This document shows positions 13,125 to 19,621 of a stretch of DNA of 19,869 nt, one piece after another. The stretch comes from Methanomassiliicoccales archaeon UBA280. Its GTDB lineage: Archaea; Thermoplasmatota; Thermoplasmata; SG8-5. The stretch covers positions 1,196-21,064 of the forward strand of contig DAKD01000037.1 in NCBI GenBank assembly GCA_002499085.1. Reading direction: 5' to 3'. The translations under genes and the position numbers were made by a program. Position 1 is the stretch's first letter. Every line of letters begins with the position of its first letter. The notes beneath the pieces were generated by a model, which saw only the letters and a list, made by a program, of their open reading frames with translations, was not told where the DNA came from and made no database searches.

Positions 13125-14264
13125 TCAACGGAGCGATTCCCGCGCGATGACCATCCTCTGGACCTCGCTCGTGCCCTCGTAGATTTCGGTGATCTTGGCC
13201 TCGCGGAATAGCCGCTCGACCGCATAGTCCTTGGTGTAGCCGTATCCCCCGTGGATCTGAAGCGCATTGTTCGCGACCTCAACGGCAATCCTGGACGCGT
13301 ACAGTTTGGCCATGGCGCTCTCCTTGGATATCTTCTGCCCGCGGTCTGCCATCCACGCGGCCCTGTGGACCAGGAACCTTGCGGCGGCTACTTTCGTGGC
13401 CATCTCCGCCAGCATCCATTGGATGGCCTGGAACTTGCCGATGGGGCGGCCGAACTGCTCCCTTTCCTTGGAATATTTCACGGCCTCCTCCAGCGCTGCC
13501 TGGGCGAAGCCGACTGCCTGGGCGGCGATGCCTATCCTGCTGCTGTCAAGCGTCATCATGCCCACCTTGAAACCGGAGTTCAGGTCGCCCAGCATGTTTT
13601 CCCTGGGTATGGAGCAGTTCTCGAAGACGAGCTCCGATGTGGCCGAGGCGCGGACCCCCATCTTGTCCTCGACCGAGCCGTAAGTGAATCCGGGAGTGCC
13701 TTTCTCGACTATGAAGACAGTCAGCCCCTTGGTTCCCTTGGGCGGTTCAGTGGACACAGTGACCAGAAGGATGTCCGCCTCGCATCCGGAGGTGATGAAT
13801 ATTTTATTTCCGTTTAAAATATAATTATCACCATCTAATATTGCGGTGGTCCTCACAGCCCCGGCATCCGAGCCGGCGCCTGGTTCGGTGAGTGCGAAGG
13901 CGCCCAGCTTCTTACCTTCGGCCAGAGGCTTTAGGTATTTCTCCTTCTGGGCGGGTGTGCCGAAAACGTTTATCGGGTGGCAGCAGACAGAGTTGTGCAC
14001 GGCCATTATGACGCTGGTGGACCCGCATGCCTTTGCCAGCTCCTCTATAGCCAAGACATAGGATACCGAGTCGACGCCTGCGCCGCCCCATTCCCTGGGG
14101 ACGGTCATGCCCATCATATTGAGCTGCCCCATCTTCCTCAGGATGGGCCACGGGAATTCCCCGGACGCGTCCATCTGCTGTGCAACCGGCTTGATTTCCT
14201 TCTCGGCGAAGCTCCTGACCGTGGAGCGTACCATCAGCTGTTCCTTGGTGAGGTCGAAGTCCAT
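13125..14264 (-). CDS. Acyl-CoA dehydrogenase
   Basis: A 379-residue FAD enzyme that oxidises acyl-CoA to enoyl-CoA, passing electrons normally to ETF. Start at ATG 14264 (MDFDLTKEQLM), set by a TATA box 27 bp upstream; the longer frame would start at TTG. Family signatures are ALTEPGAGSDAG, the FAD-contacting FITSG, the C-terminal block REQFGRPIGKFQAIQ, GGYGYTKDYAVERLFREAKI and IYEGTSEVQR, which contains the catalytic glutamate region of short-chain enzymes. Length is normal. Chain length and pathway (fatty or branched-chain acyl-CoA) are not determined; no ETF or thiolase gene is nearby. Bases ~13800-13848 form a local AT-rich patch within an otherwise GC-rich gene. Confidence 0.93.
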   Translation of the reverse strand: MDFDLTKEQLMVRSTVRSFAEKEIKPVAQQMDASGEFPWPILRKMGQLNMMGMTVPREWGGAGVDSVSYVLAIEELAKACGSTSVIMAVHNSVCCHPINVFGTPAQKEKYLKPLAEGKKLGAFALTEPGAGSDAGAVRTTAILDGDNYILNGNKIFITSGCEADILLVTVSTEPPKGTKGLTVFIVEKGTPGFTYGSVEDKMGVRASATSELVFENCSIPRENMLGDLNSGFKVGMMTLDSSRIGIAAQAVGFAQAALEEAVKYSKEREQFGRPIGKFQAIQWMLAEMATKVAAARFLVHRAAWMADRGQKISKESAMAKLYASRIAVEVANNALQIHGGYGYTKDYAVERLFREAKITEIYEGTSEVQRMVIARESLR

Positions 14265-14287
14265 CGAGGGGGGCAATAGGCGACATG

Positions 14288-14296
14288 ATATAAAAT
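14288..14296 (-). promoter_or_regulatory. TATA box of the acyl-CoA dehydrogenase gene, leaderless
   Basis: ATTTTATAT on the minus strand is ~27 bp from the ATG at 14264. It supports the short start and a leaderless mRNA. Confidence 0.65.
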
Positions 14297-14318
14297 TTCA
14301 CCAGGCAGGGGACAAAAC

Positions 14319-14327
14319 CTTAATATG
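14319..14327 (+). promoter_or_regulatory. TATA box of tRNA-Phe
   Basis: CTTAATATG is centred about 33 bp upstream of the mature tRNA 5' end, the normal archaeal spacing with a few leader bases. Confidence 0.55.
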
Positions 14328-14355
14328 CGATTATCCGTTGCGCCAATGTCCCGAT

Positions 14356-14428
14356 GCGGTAGTAACTCAGCTGGGAGAGTGCCTGACTGAAGATCAGGTA
14401 GTCGCTGGTTCAAGTCCGGCCTACCGCA
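14356..14428 (+). tRNA. tRNA-Phe, anticodon GAA
   Basis: A perfect 73-nt cloverleaf: GCGGTAG/CTACCGC acceptor, TA, D-arm ACTC-AGCTGGGA-GAGT, anticodon arm CCTGA-CTGAAGA-TCAGG giving GAA, five-base variable loop, T-arm GCTGG-TTCAAGT-CCGGC, discriminator A. There is no intron and no encoded CCA. Its last 22 bases are repeated downstream at 14576-14597 (one mismatch) and, truncated, at 14746-14760. GGCCTACC (14418-14425) can also pair with GGTAGGCC (14468-14475) in the downstream repeat. Confidence 0.96.
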
Positions 14429-14745
14429 TGATATTTATATCGGCATTTACAAGCAGATATCAGCTAAGGTAGGCCAGGCTTGACTGATTGCTGACATTTA
14501 CGATAAAATAACTGATGCCACCGTTACCAAGCCGAGTTGCGCCTGTTGCATATCTTATCAGAGCAATTCGGCGTCGGTTCAAGTCCGTCCTACCGCACGT
14601 TATTTTATATCGGCATTTACAAGCAGATATAAGCTAAGGTAGGCCGGGCTTGACTGATAGCTGACATTTACGATAAAATAACTGATGCCACCGTTACCAA
14701 GCCGAGTTGCGTCTGTTGCATATCTTGTCAGAGCAATTCGGCATC
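14407..14745 (+). repeat. Two tandem ~170-bp units, each starting with a tRNA-Phe 3' end
   Basis: Unit 1 is 14407-14575 (169 bp, beginning inside tRNA-Phe), unit 2 is 14576-14745 (170 bp), and a partial third begins at 14746 and stops at 14760 next to the pckG stop. The units are roughly 90 % identical by eye. Each opens with GGTTCAAGTCCG and the acceptor 3' strand, then an AT-rich stretch, then a hairpin GCCGAGTTGC/GCAATTCGGC just before the next copy. Copies of a tRNA 3' end flanking inserted DNA are the classic trace of tRNA-targeting integration, but nothing encoding an integrase lies inside. This 333-bp gap holds no gene. Confidence 0.85.
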
Positions 14746-14760
14746 GGTTCAAGTCCGACC
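14746..14760 (+). pseudogene. Truncated third copy of the tRNA-Phe 3' end
   Basis: GGTTCAAGTCCGACC repeats the tRNA T-arm and breaks off before the acceptor 3' strand, one base short of the pckG stop codon complement. It marks the right boundary of the tandem units. Confidence 0.7.
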
Positions 14761-14761
14761 G

Positions 14762-16681
14762 TCAGAGCTCGAACGGCGAGATGATGTCGCCCTTCTCAGT
14801 CTGGGCCTCGACTATCCTGGCCCTTTGCGCGTCCATGACCTCGAAAAGCACGGGAGGCGTGTTCTTCACCCTGTCCCTGTACAGAACCAGAAGCCTGTCG
14901 ATCTTCTGGAGATGCGACTGCGCCCAGAAAGAGAACTGGCGGACATAGTCATCCTGCGTGTAGTCCCTGTTGGCCACCTCCATGAACAGTTCCTTCAGGT
15001 CGCTGTATGTCGGTATCATGCCGGTGGGCGTGCGTATCGCGTCCGCATCCCCGTGAACCCTGTTGGCTATCCACTTGAGCCAGATATGCTTGTCAGTCTT
15101 CGTGTTCAGGTACTTGTCGGTCTTCGTGTCCTTCAGGAAGTAGTTGACGCTGAATATCCTGGGTGGGCTCTCGCACTTCGCCCCGAACTCGAGGTTCCTC
15201 TGGATGTACGTACCTACGGGCACGGAGAGGAAATCAAGGTTGGACATGGGGTTGAATACCATCACACCGGCCTGGCCCAGCGTGGCGGCGGTCGTCTCCG
15301 ACTCCAGGCACGCGCCCTTGGTGATGATGCCGTGCTGCCAATCGAAGGCTTCCTCGACCGGAACCCAGGTGTCCGAATCCCGTCCGCCGTATATCATGCC
15401 GCGTATCTTGACGCCCACAGGGTCCTCCAGCCGCCTGTCCACATTGTCCAGGCTGTCGAGCGATATGCTGAATCTCGCGTTCTTGTGCGAAACAGGAATG
15501 GCCTTGCCCTTGGAATCTGTCTTGCCTTTCTGCCACAGGCCGGAATGGTTTATCCCTTTCTCCGGGACGTTGCCGTCCATGCCGTCCCAGTAGATATCGC
15601 CGTCAGGCTTGACCAGCACATTGGAGAATATGACCTCGTTGTTGGGGTCCCGCAGCGCCTTCCATTGCAGTTCATCGTCGATTCTGTTTATTCCGTGAAT
15701 GACGCCGAACATGCCCTTCTCGACGTTCACTGCCCTCACGCAGTCGCCCGCGTTGCGCAGGAACGCGATGTCGTCGCCCAGTATCGATTCCCCCGGAACC
15801 ATTGTCGTGGATGTTTTACCGCACATCGAGGGGAATGCGCCGGTGAGATAGACCTTCCTTCCGTACCTGGCGCTGACGCTCATGATGAACATGTGCTCCG
15901 TGAGCCAATCTTCATGGCATGCCCTGTTGATGGCAAGCCGCATTGCAAGCTTCTTCATGCCTATGCTGTTCCCGCCGTACTGGGTGTTGACGCTGAGCAC
16001 TGTCTCTTCCTTCAGGTCGATGTACACCCTTCGGTTGTCCAGGTCCGAGCATACCCTGAGGCCGAGGCCTCCCTCGACTGTCTTGCCCTGGGAATGCACC
16101 AGCCTGAAGAACTTGGCTTTCTGGCCCTTGCGTATGAAAACGTTGTAGCCTGTCCTGTACAGAATGTTCTCGGAATGGGCAACGTATGCAGAATCCGTGA
16201 GCTGGACACAGGGAATTGCATACTTGGAGTCTGTCGGGCCCAGGCTGAAGAAGCAGATGTACAGCTCCTTGCCCTGCATGATGCCCCTCATGAGCCCGTG
16301 TATCTCATCGAGGCCGGTTTTCCTGTCCATCTGGTTGAGTTCCGGCTCAAGATAGTTCGGGTCATCCAGCAGGTACCTGGTGTTCTTCTTGTCCCTGCCC
16401 TGGTCCTCATATGAGTCGAAATGCACCGTGTGGTTCTTGAGCTTGACCTGGGCCTCCTCGTGATTGCGCATCGCCGCCTGGCGGACATAGTTCCAGTCGC
16501 CGATATCGTCAGAAACCACATATACCTTCGACGGCTGGCAGAGCCCGATGTATCTCGCCACGAAGGAATGAAGTTCGGGATTGTCTATATTGCACAGTTG
16601 CTCGAGGCCTGCCCGCGAAAGGCTGGCTGCCAATATTTCCTTTGGGTCTCCGGTCAATGAACCACGCTCACAGCCGTGCAT
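14762..16681 (-). CDS. pckG: Phosphoenolpyruvate carboxykinase (GTP)
   Basis: Interconverts oxaloacetate plus GTP with PEP, CO2 and GDP, the entry to gluconeogenesis. 639 residues if started at ATG 16681; a longer start at 16705 (647 aa) is possible but lies only ~14 bp from the TATA box. GTP-PEPCK signatures: YGGNSIGMKKLAMRLA for metal binding, the P-loop FPSMCGKTS near residue 283, the following GDDIAFLR, and the C-terminal SPFEL end. ATP-type PEPCK motifs are absent. The gene is divergent from RuBisCO; PEPCK and form III RuBisCO both deliver carbon into three-carbon intermediates, consistent with shared control. The stop abuts the tRNA-Phe repeat block. Confidence 0.94.
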   Translation of the reverse strand: MHGCERGSLTGDPKEILAASLSRAGLEQLCNIDNPELHSFVARYIGLCQPSKVYVVSDDIGDWNYVRQAAMRNHEEAQVKLKNHTVHFDSYEDQGRDKKNTRYLLDDPNYLEPELNQMDRKTGLDEIHGLMRGIMQGKELYICFFSLGPTDSKYAIPCVQLTDSAYVAHSENILYRTGYNVFIRKGQKAKFFRLVHSQGKTVEGGLGLRVCSDLDNRRVYIDLKEETVLSVNTQYGGNSIGMKKLAMRLAINRACHEDWLTEHMFIMSVSARYGRKVYLTGAFPSMCGKTSTTMVPGESILGDDIAFLRNAGDCVRAVNVEKGMFGVIHGINRIDDELQWKALRDPNNEVIFSNVLVKPDGDIYWDGMDGNVPEKGINHSGLWQKGKTDSKGKAIPVSHKNARFSISLDSLDNVDRRLEDPVGVKIRGMIYGGRDSDTWVPVEEAFDWQHGIITKGACLESETTAATLGQAGVMVFNPMSNLDFLSVPVGTYIQRNLEFGAKCESPPRIFSVNYFLKDTKTDKYLNTKTDKHIWLKWIANRVHGDADAIRTPTGMIPTYSDLKELFMEVANRDYTQDDYVRQFSFWAQSHLQKIDRLLVLYRDRVKNTPPVLFEVMDAQRARIVEAQTEKGDIISPFEL

Positions 16682-16713
16682 CCGGGCACGGCCTGGCGCG
16701 CCCATCAAAGCCC

Positions 16714-16724
16714 GAATATTTAAG
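16714..16724. promoter_or_regulatory. Shared bidirectional TATA box for pckG and RuBisCO
   Basis: GAATATTTAAG reads CTTAAATATTC on the other strand, and it is the only good TATA-like sequence between the two genes. It would set starts near 16692 for pckG and near 16745 for RuBisCO, leaving leaders of ~11 and ~30 nt. The minus-strand reading is the closer match to the archaeal consensus. Confidence 0.55.
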
Positions 16725-16773
16725 CGTTTGTTACATGCGTGTGCCACAGGCAACCAAGGCGGAGCCGTTCGAC

Positions 16774-18102
16774 ATGTTTATTACCGGGAAGGCTGATGCG
16801 GATACCATGACGAAAATCGATTGGTACGATGAGTTTGTGAATCCGAATTATGAGCCGGCCAAGGATGACCTGGTGGTTCTCTTCTATTTCGAGCCGCCGA
16901 AGGGCATGAGCCGGAACGAGAGCGCTGGAAGGATAGCATCGGAAAGCTCCACAGGCACCTGGACCACGCTCGCGAAACTCCCTCCGAGGATGAAGGCCCT
17001 GGAAGCCACGGCATTCGACATGCGGGGCAACTGGCTGAAGGTCGCCTACCCGGGTGACCTCTGGGAGCCGGGCAATTTCTGCCAGCTCAAGAGCGGGATC
17101 GCGGGCAACATCTTCGGCATGAAGGGAGTCGAGAACCTGAGACTCGTGGACGTATCCCTGCCGCAGAGCTACATCAGGCATTTCAAGGGTCCGATACTCG
17201 GAATGGAGGGAATCAGGAAGCGCTGGAAGGTCTTCAGGCGGCCGTTCACGGGCGCTGTCCCCAAGCCCAAGATAGGGTTCAGCGCGGCCGAGCACGCCAG
17301 GGTGGGGTTCGAGACCTGGATGGGCGGGTTCGACTTCGTCAAGGACGACGAGAACCTCACATCGACCAAGTTCAACAGGTTCGAGGACCGGGTCAGTCTG
17401 ATGGCCAAGCTTCGCGACAAGGCGGAGGCCGAGACAGGCGACAGGAAGGGCGCGTTCATCAACATCACGGCCGATGTGGAGACAATGAAGAAACGCGCTG
17501 ACATCCTCCACGAGCACGGATTCGACTATGCGATGCTGGACGTGGTGATCGTCGGAACGGCCGGCCTCATGACAATGCGCGATTACCTGGGGGACCTGGG
17601 GATAACGACCCACGCCCACAGGGCAATGCACGCGGCCTTCGACAGGAATCCCAGGCATGGCATCACCATGCAGTTCGTGGCCAAGGAGATGAGGCTGCTC
17701 GGCCTGAACCAGCTGCACTCGGGAACGGCCGTCGGAAAGCTTGTCGGGGACAAGGCGGAGGTACTGGCCGTCGCGAATGTGCTTCGCGATAAGAAGACCA
17801 AGCCCGTGAAGAACATGCTCCTGGACCAGGACTGGGGCGGCATAAAATCGGCATTCCCTGTTTCCTCTGGCGGCCTTCACCCGGGCCTGATCCCGGATGT
17901 CATGGACATCTACGGCAACGACATGGTACTGCTGGTCAGCGGAGGGATTCACGGACACCCCAAGGGCACCAGGGCCGGAGCCAGGGCCGCGCTTCAGGCG
18001 ATAGAGGCATGGAATGATGGGCTGACCCTGGAGGACAAAGCCAAAAAATCCAAGGAGCTGGCGCAGTCTCTGGAGAAATGGGGCAGGCACAGTCCGCGGT
18101 AG
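16774..18102 (+). CDS. rbcL: Ribulose-bisphosphate carboxylase, form III (archaeal)
   Basis: Fixes CO2 on ribulose 1,5-bisphosphate, in archaea within the AMP/nucleoside or reductive hexulose phosphate pathways. 442 residues; ATG 16774 has GGAG nine bases upstream, and ATG 16807 (431 aa) is a fair alternative. All catalytic residues are present: Lys164 and Lys166 (VPKPKIG), carbamylated Lys190 with Asp192 and Glu193 (FVKDDEN), His282 (HAHRAMH), His315 (LHSGT), loop-6 Lys322 (GTAVGKLVGD), SSGGLHPG and SGGIHGHPKGT. ESSTGTWTTLAKLPPRMKAL, as I recall the families, is closer to the methanogen III-a type than to the Thermococcus III-b type. No phosphoribulokinase or AMP phosphorylase is in the window, so the pathway is open. 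Confidence 0.95.
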   Translation: MFITGKADADTMTKIDWYDEFVNPNYEPAKDDLVVLFYFEPPKGMSRNESAGRIASESSTGTWTTLAKLPPRMKALEATAFDMRGNWLKVAYPGDLWEPGNFCQLKSGIAGNIFGMKGVENLRLVDVSLPQSYIRHFKGPILGMEGIRKRWKVFRRPFTGAVPKPKIGFSAAEHARVGFETWMGGFDFVKDDENLTSTKFNRFEDRVSLMAKLRDKAEAETGDRKGAFINITADVETMKKRADILHEHGFDYAMLDVVIVGTAGLMTMRDYLGDLGITTHAHRAMHAAFDRNPRHGITMQFVAKEMRLLGLNQLHSGTAVGKLVGDKAEVLAVANVLRDKKTKPVKNMLLDQDWGGIKSAFPVSSGGLHPGLIPDVMDIYGNDMVLLVSGGIHGHPKGTRAGARAALQAIEAWNDGLTLEDKAKKSKELAQSLEKWGRHSPR

Positions 18103-18132
18103 TGCCTGCGAGGGCAATCAGCCAACAGCATG

Positions 18133-18169
18133 CCCCGCCTGTACGAGAATATGGTACCATGAGGCGGGG
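18133..18169 (+). repeat. Minimal CCCCGCCTGT...GGCGGGG unit
   Basis: CCCCGCC (18133-18139) pairs with GGCGGGG (18163-18169) around the palindrome ATGGTACCAT. It has the same termini as the units at 1743-1802 and 18555-18645 but the shortest interior. Confidence 0.55.
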
Positions 18170-18183
18170 TACCAATCTGCTAG

Positions 18184-18294
18184 CTCTGGCATTGAGACGG
18201 TTCTTTCTAGCTATGCAATAACACGCAATGCGAAGGATGAGAGAAACGAATCCTTGCCAGAGTTCTCAATTTCACCTGGCCCGCACGTGCCAGG
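18184..18294. repeat. Hairpin region with interlocking pairings
   Basis: CTCTGGCA (18184-18191) pairs with TGCCAGAG (18255-18262), while ATTGAGA (18191-18197) pairs with TCTCAAT (18264-18270). The order is again a-b-a'-b', so the helices compete or interlock. AAGGAT (18233-18238) with ATCCTT (18250-18255) lies inside. Another hairpin, CCTGGC (18275-18280) with GCCAGG (18289-18294), follows. It lacks the conserved 24-nt loop of the next three units. Confidence 0.45.
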
Positions 18295-18385
18295 CGAGCA
18301 ACGAATCGCCCGCGATTCGTCTCTTTCGCTTTGATGTAATTAATTGCCATTGAGCTACAAAGCTCAAGTACCCGACCCCCTCGCC
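18293..18385. ncRNA. Structured unit 1 of 3 (three-way junction)
   Basis: Outer stem GGCGAG (18293-18298) with CTCGCC (18380-18385). Hairpin I is ACGAATCGC (18301-18309) with GCGATTCGT (18312-18320). Hairpin II has stem GCTTTG (18328-18333) with CAAAGC (18358-18363) and a 24-nt loop that starts ATG and ends GAGCTA. The outer right strand overlaps the outer left strand of unit 2, so the two outer stems cannot form together. Confidence 0.6.
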
Positions 18386-18482
18386 CTTGCAACGAATGGC
18401 GTTTACAAGCGCATGGGCCATTCGTCTCACTCGCATCGATGTTGGGATTTGCCTAGGAGCTACGATGCTCGTACAAGCGAGG
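18379..18482. ncRNA. Structured unit 2 of 3 (three-way junction)
   Basis: Outer stem CCTCGC (18379-18384) with GCGAGG (18477-18482). Hairpin I is ACGAATGGC (18392-18400) with GCCATTCGT (18417-18425), with a longer loop than in units 1 and 3. Hairpin II has stem GCATCG (18433-18438) with CGATGC (18463-18468) and again a 24-nt loop starting ATG and ending GAGCTA. Confidence 0.6.
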
Positions 18483-18554
18483 TCCCCCATACAGGGCTAG
18501 GAAAACGCCTCAGAATGATTGGACATTCGCACTTGAAAAGAAGAGATAACATTA

Positions 18555-18645
18555 CCCCGCCCTCGTCAACGAATGGCAAGCCATTCGTCTTGCTCACGCG
18601 GATGCTATCAAATACCATGGAACTACCGCGTTCGCACAGGCGGGG
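18555..18645. ncRNA. Structured unit 3 of 3 (three-way junction)
   Basis: Outer stem CCCCGCC (18555-18561) with GGCGGGG (18639-18645). Hairpin I is ACGAATGGC (18569-18577) with GCCATTCGT (18580-18588). Hairpin II has stem ACGCGG (18596-18601) with CCGCGT (18626-18631) and a 24-nt loop starting ATG and ending GAACTA. The three hairpin II stems share little sequence yet each is a perfect 6-bp helix, which is covariation evidence for a selected structure. Confidence 0.65.
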
Positions 18646-18670
18646 CATGCTGATTGCATCATGGAGGCTT

Positions 18671-18676
18671 AAAAAA
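18671..18676 (-). terminator. T-run terminator of argF
   Basis: Six T on the minus strand begin two bases after the argF stop codon. Archaeal RNA polymerase terminates at such runs without needing a hairpin. Confidence 0.5.
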
Positions 18677-18678
18677 TG

Positions 18679-19617
18679 CTATAGTTTTTTGATGGCGTCC
18701 GGTGCCAACAGTTTGACGATGATCGCCATCTGGGCCCACATGCGGTTTTCCGCCTCGTCGAACACCTTGCTGTTCGGCGAGTCGATTATCTCATCGGTTA
18801 CCTCTTCGCCCCTGTGCGCGGGCAGGCAGTGCAGGAAAATGTAGTCGGGCTTGGCGTTCGCCACCAGCTTGGCGTTGACCTGGTAGGGCGGGAATATCTT
18901 GAGGCGCGCTTCCCTCTCGGCCTCCTGGCCCATGGAGGTCCAGGTGTCCGTGTATATCACGTCGGCGTTCTTGACAGCCATGTCGGGCTCGCGGACTATC
19001 TCGATCTTGCAGGAGTTCTTCTCCCCGAGCTTCTGGGCCCTCTTGAAAATCTCATCGTTGGGCTCGTAGTTCAGGGGCGAGCACACGGTCATGTTCATCC
19101 CGACAGCCGCAGCGCCGAGCAGCAGCGAGTGGCACACATTGTTGCTGTCCCCGATGTAGACCAGCTTGAGGCCCTTCAGCTTGCCCTTGTGCTCCTTTAT
19201 CGTCTGGAAGTCGGCCATGATCTGGCAGGGATGCTCCATGTCGTCGAGCGCATTGATGACAGGAACTTCGGCATTCTGCGCCAGCTCCCTCATTATCTTG
19301 TTGCTGAACGCGCGGTACATGATGACATCGACATATCTTGACATGACCTTTGCGACATCGTGGACGCTCTCGCGCTTGCCTATCTGTATCTCGCTGGGCG
19401 ATAGGTAGAGGGCTGTGCCGCCGAGATGCGAGAAGCCTATCTCGAAGGAGACCCTGGTTCTGAGGCTGGGCTTCTCGAAGACCATTCCCATGTGCTTCCC
19501 CTCGAGAGGCTGGAACTTCTTCCCGGACTTTATCCTTTTCTTCAGTTTGATTGCCAGGTCGAGCGTCCCGTCTATCTCGTTCTCGAAGTCCAGTATGGAT
19601 ATCATGTCGCGTTTCAT
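18679..19617 (-). CDS. argF: Ornithine carbamoyltransferase
   Basis: Makes citrulline from ornithine and carbamoyl phosphate in arginine synthesis, or runs in reverse in arginine catabolism. 312 residues, normal length. The carbamoyl-phosphate loop is SLRT (51-54) in FEKPSLRTRVSFE, a known variant of STRT; HPCQ lies at 129-132; the ornithine loop DTWTSMGQE contains SMG at 228-230; HCLPAHRGEEV starts at 263. The HCLPAHR form favours OTC over acetylornithine transcarbamylase. Start at ATG 19617 is supported by AGGTGA four bases upstream; Met5 is an alternative. No other arginine genes are in the window. Confidence 0.95.
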   Translation of the reverse strand: MKRDMISILDFENEIDGTLDLAIKLKKRIKSGKKFQPLEGKHMGMVFEKPSLRTRVSFEIGFSHLGGTALYLSPSEIQIGKRESVHDVAKVMSRYVDVIMYRAFSNKIMRELAQNAEVPVINALDDMEHPCQIMADFQTIKEHKGKLKGLKLVYIGDSNNVCHSLLLGAAAVGMNMTVCSPLNYEPNDEIFKRAQKLGEKNSCKIEIVREPDMAVKNADVIYTDTWTSMGQEAEREARLKIFPPYQVNAKLVANAKPDYIFLHCLPAHRGEEVTDEIIDSPNSKVFDEAENRMWAQMAIIVKLLAPDAIKKL

Positions 19618-19621
19618 TCGG

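Larger units (their letters stand above)
18128..18650. mobile_element. Non-coding 523-bp block with 15-bp perfect terminal inverted repeats
   Basis: GCATGCCCCGCCTGT (18128-18142) and ACAGGCGGGGCATGC (18636-18650) are perfect inverted repeats. Just outside, CAATCAG (18115-18121) and CTGATTG (18650-18656) extend the symmetry with a 6-nt offset on the left. Between them is no credible gene but a chain of hairpins and three related structured units, listed separately. It fills almost all of the 576-bp gap between RuBisCO and argF. It may be a MITE-like element, an array of structured RNAs, or both; no target duplication is obvious. Confidence 0.6.

Noticed and set aside
14560..14610. A second tRNA gene in the tandem units
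   Set aside because: Only a T-arm-like stretch and an acceptor 3' strand are present; there is no matching 5' acceptor, D-arm or anticodon arm.
14825..16414. A 529-codon plus-strand open frame inside pckG
   Set aside because: Antisense shadow; the minus strand carries all PEPCK motifs.
16720..18117. A 465-codon minus-strand open frame opposite RuBisCO
   Set aside because: Antisense shadow; every RuBisCO active-site motif is on the plus strand.
18128..18650. CRISPR array
   Set aside because: The repeated motifs are irregularly spaced, differ in loop length, and have covarying stems instead of identical direct repeats with unique spacers; no cas gene is nearby.
18207..18844. Small open frames in the RuBisCO-argF gap, including a 166-codon one
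   Set aside because: They cross the hairpin units and run into argF antisense; the structured non-coding reading explains the region better.
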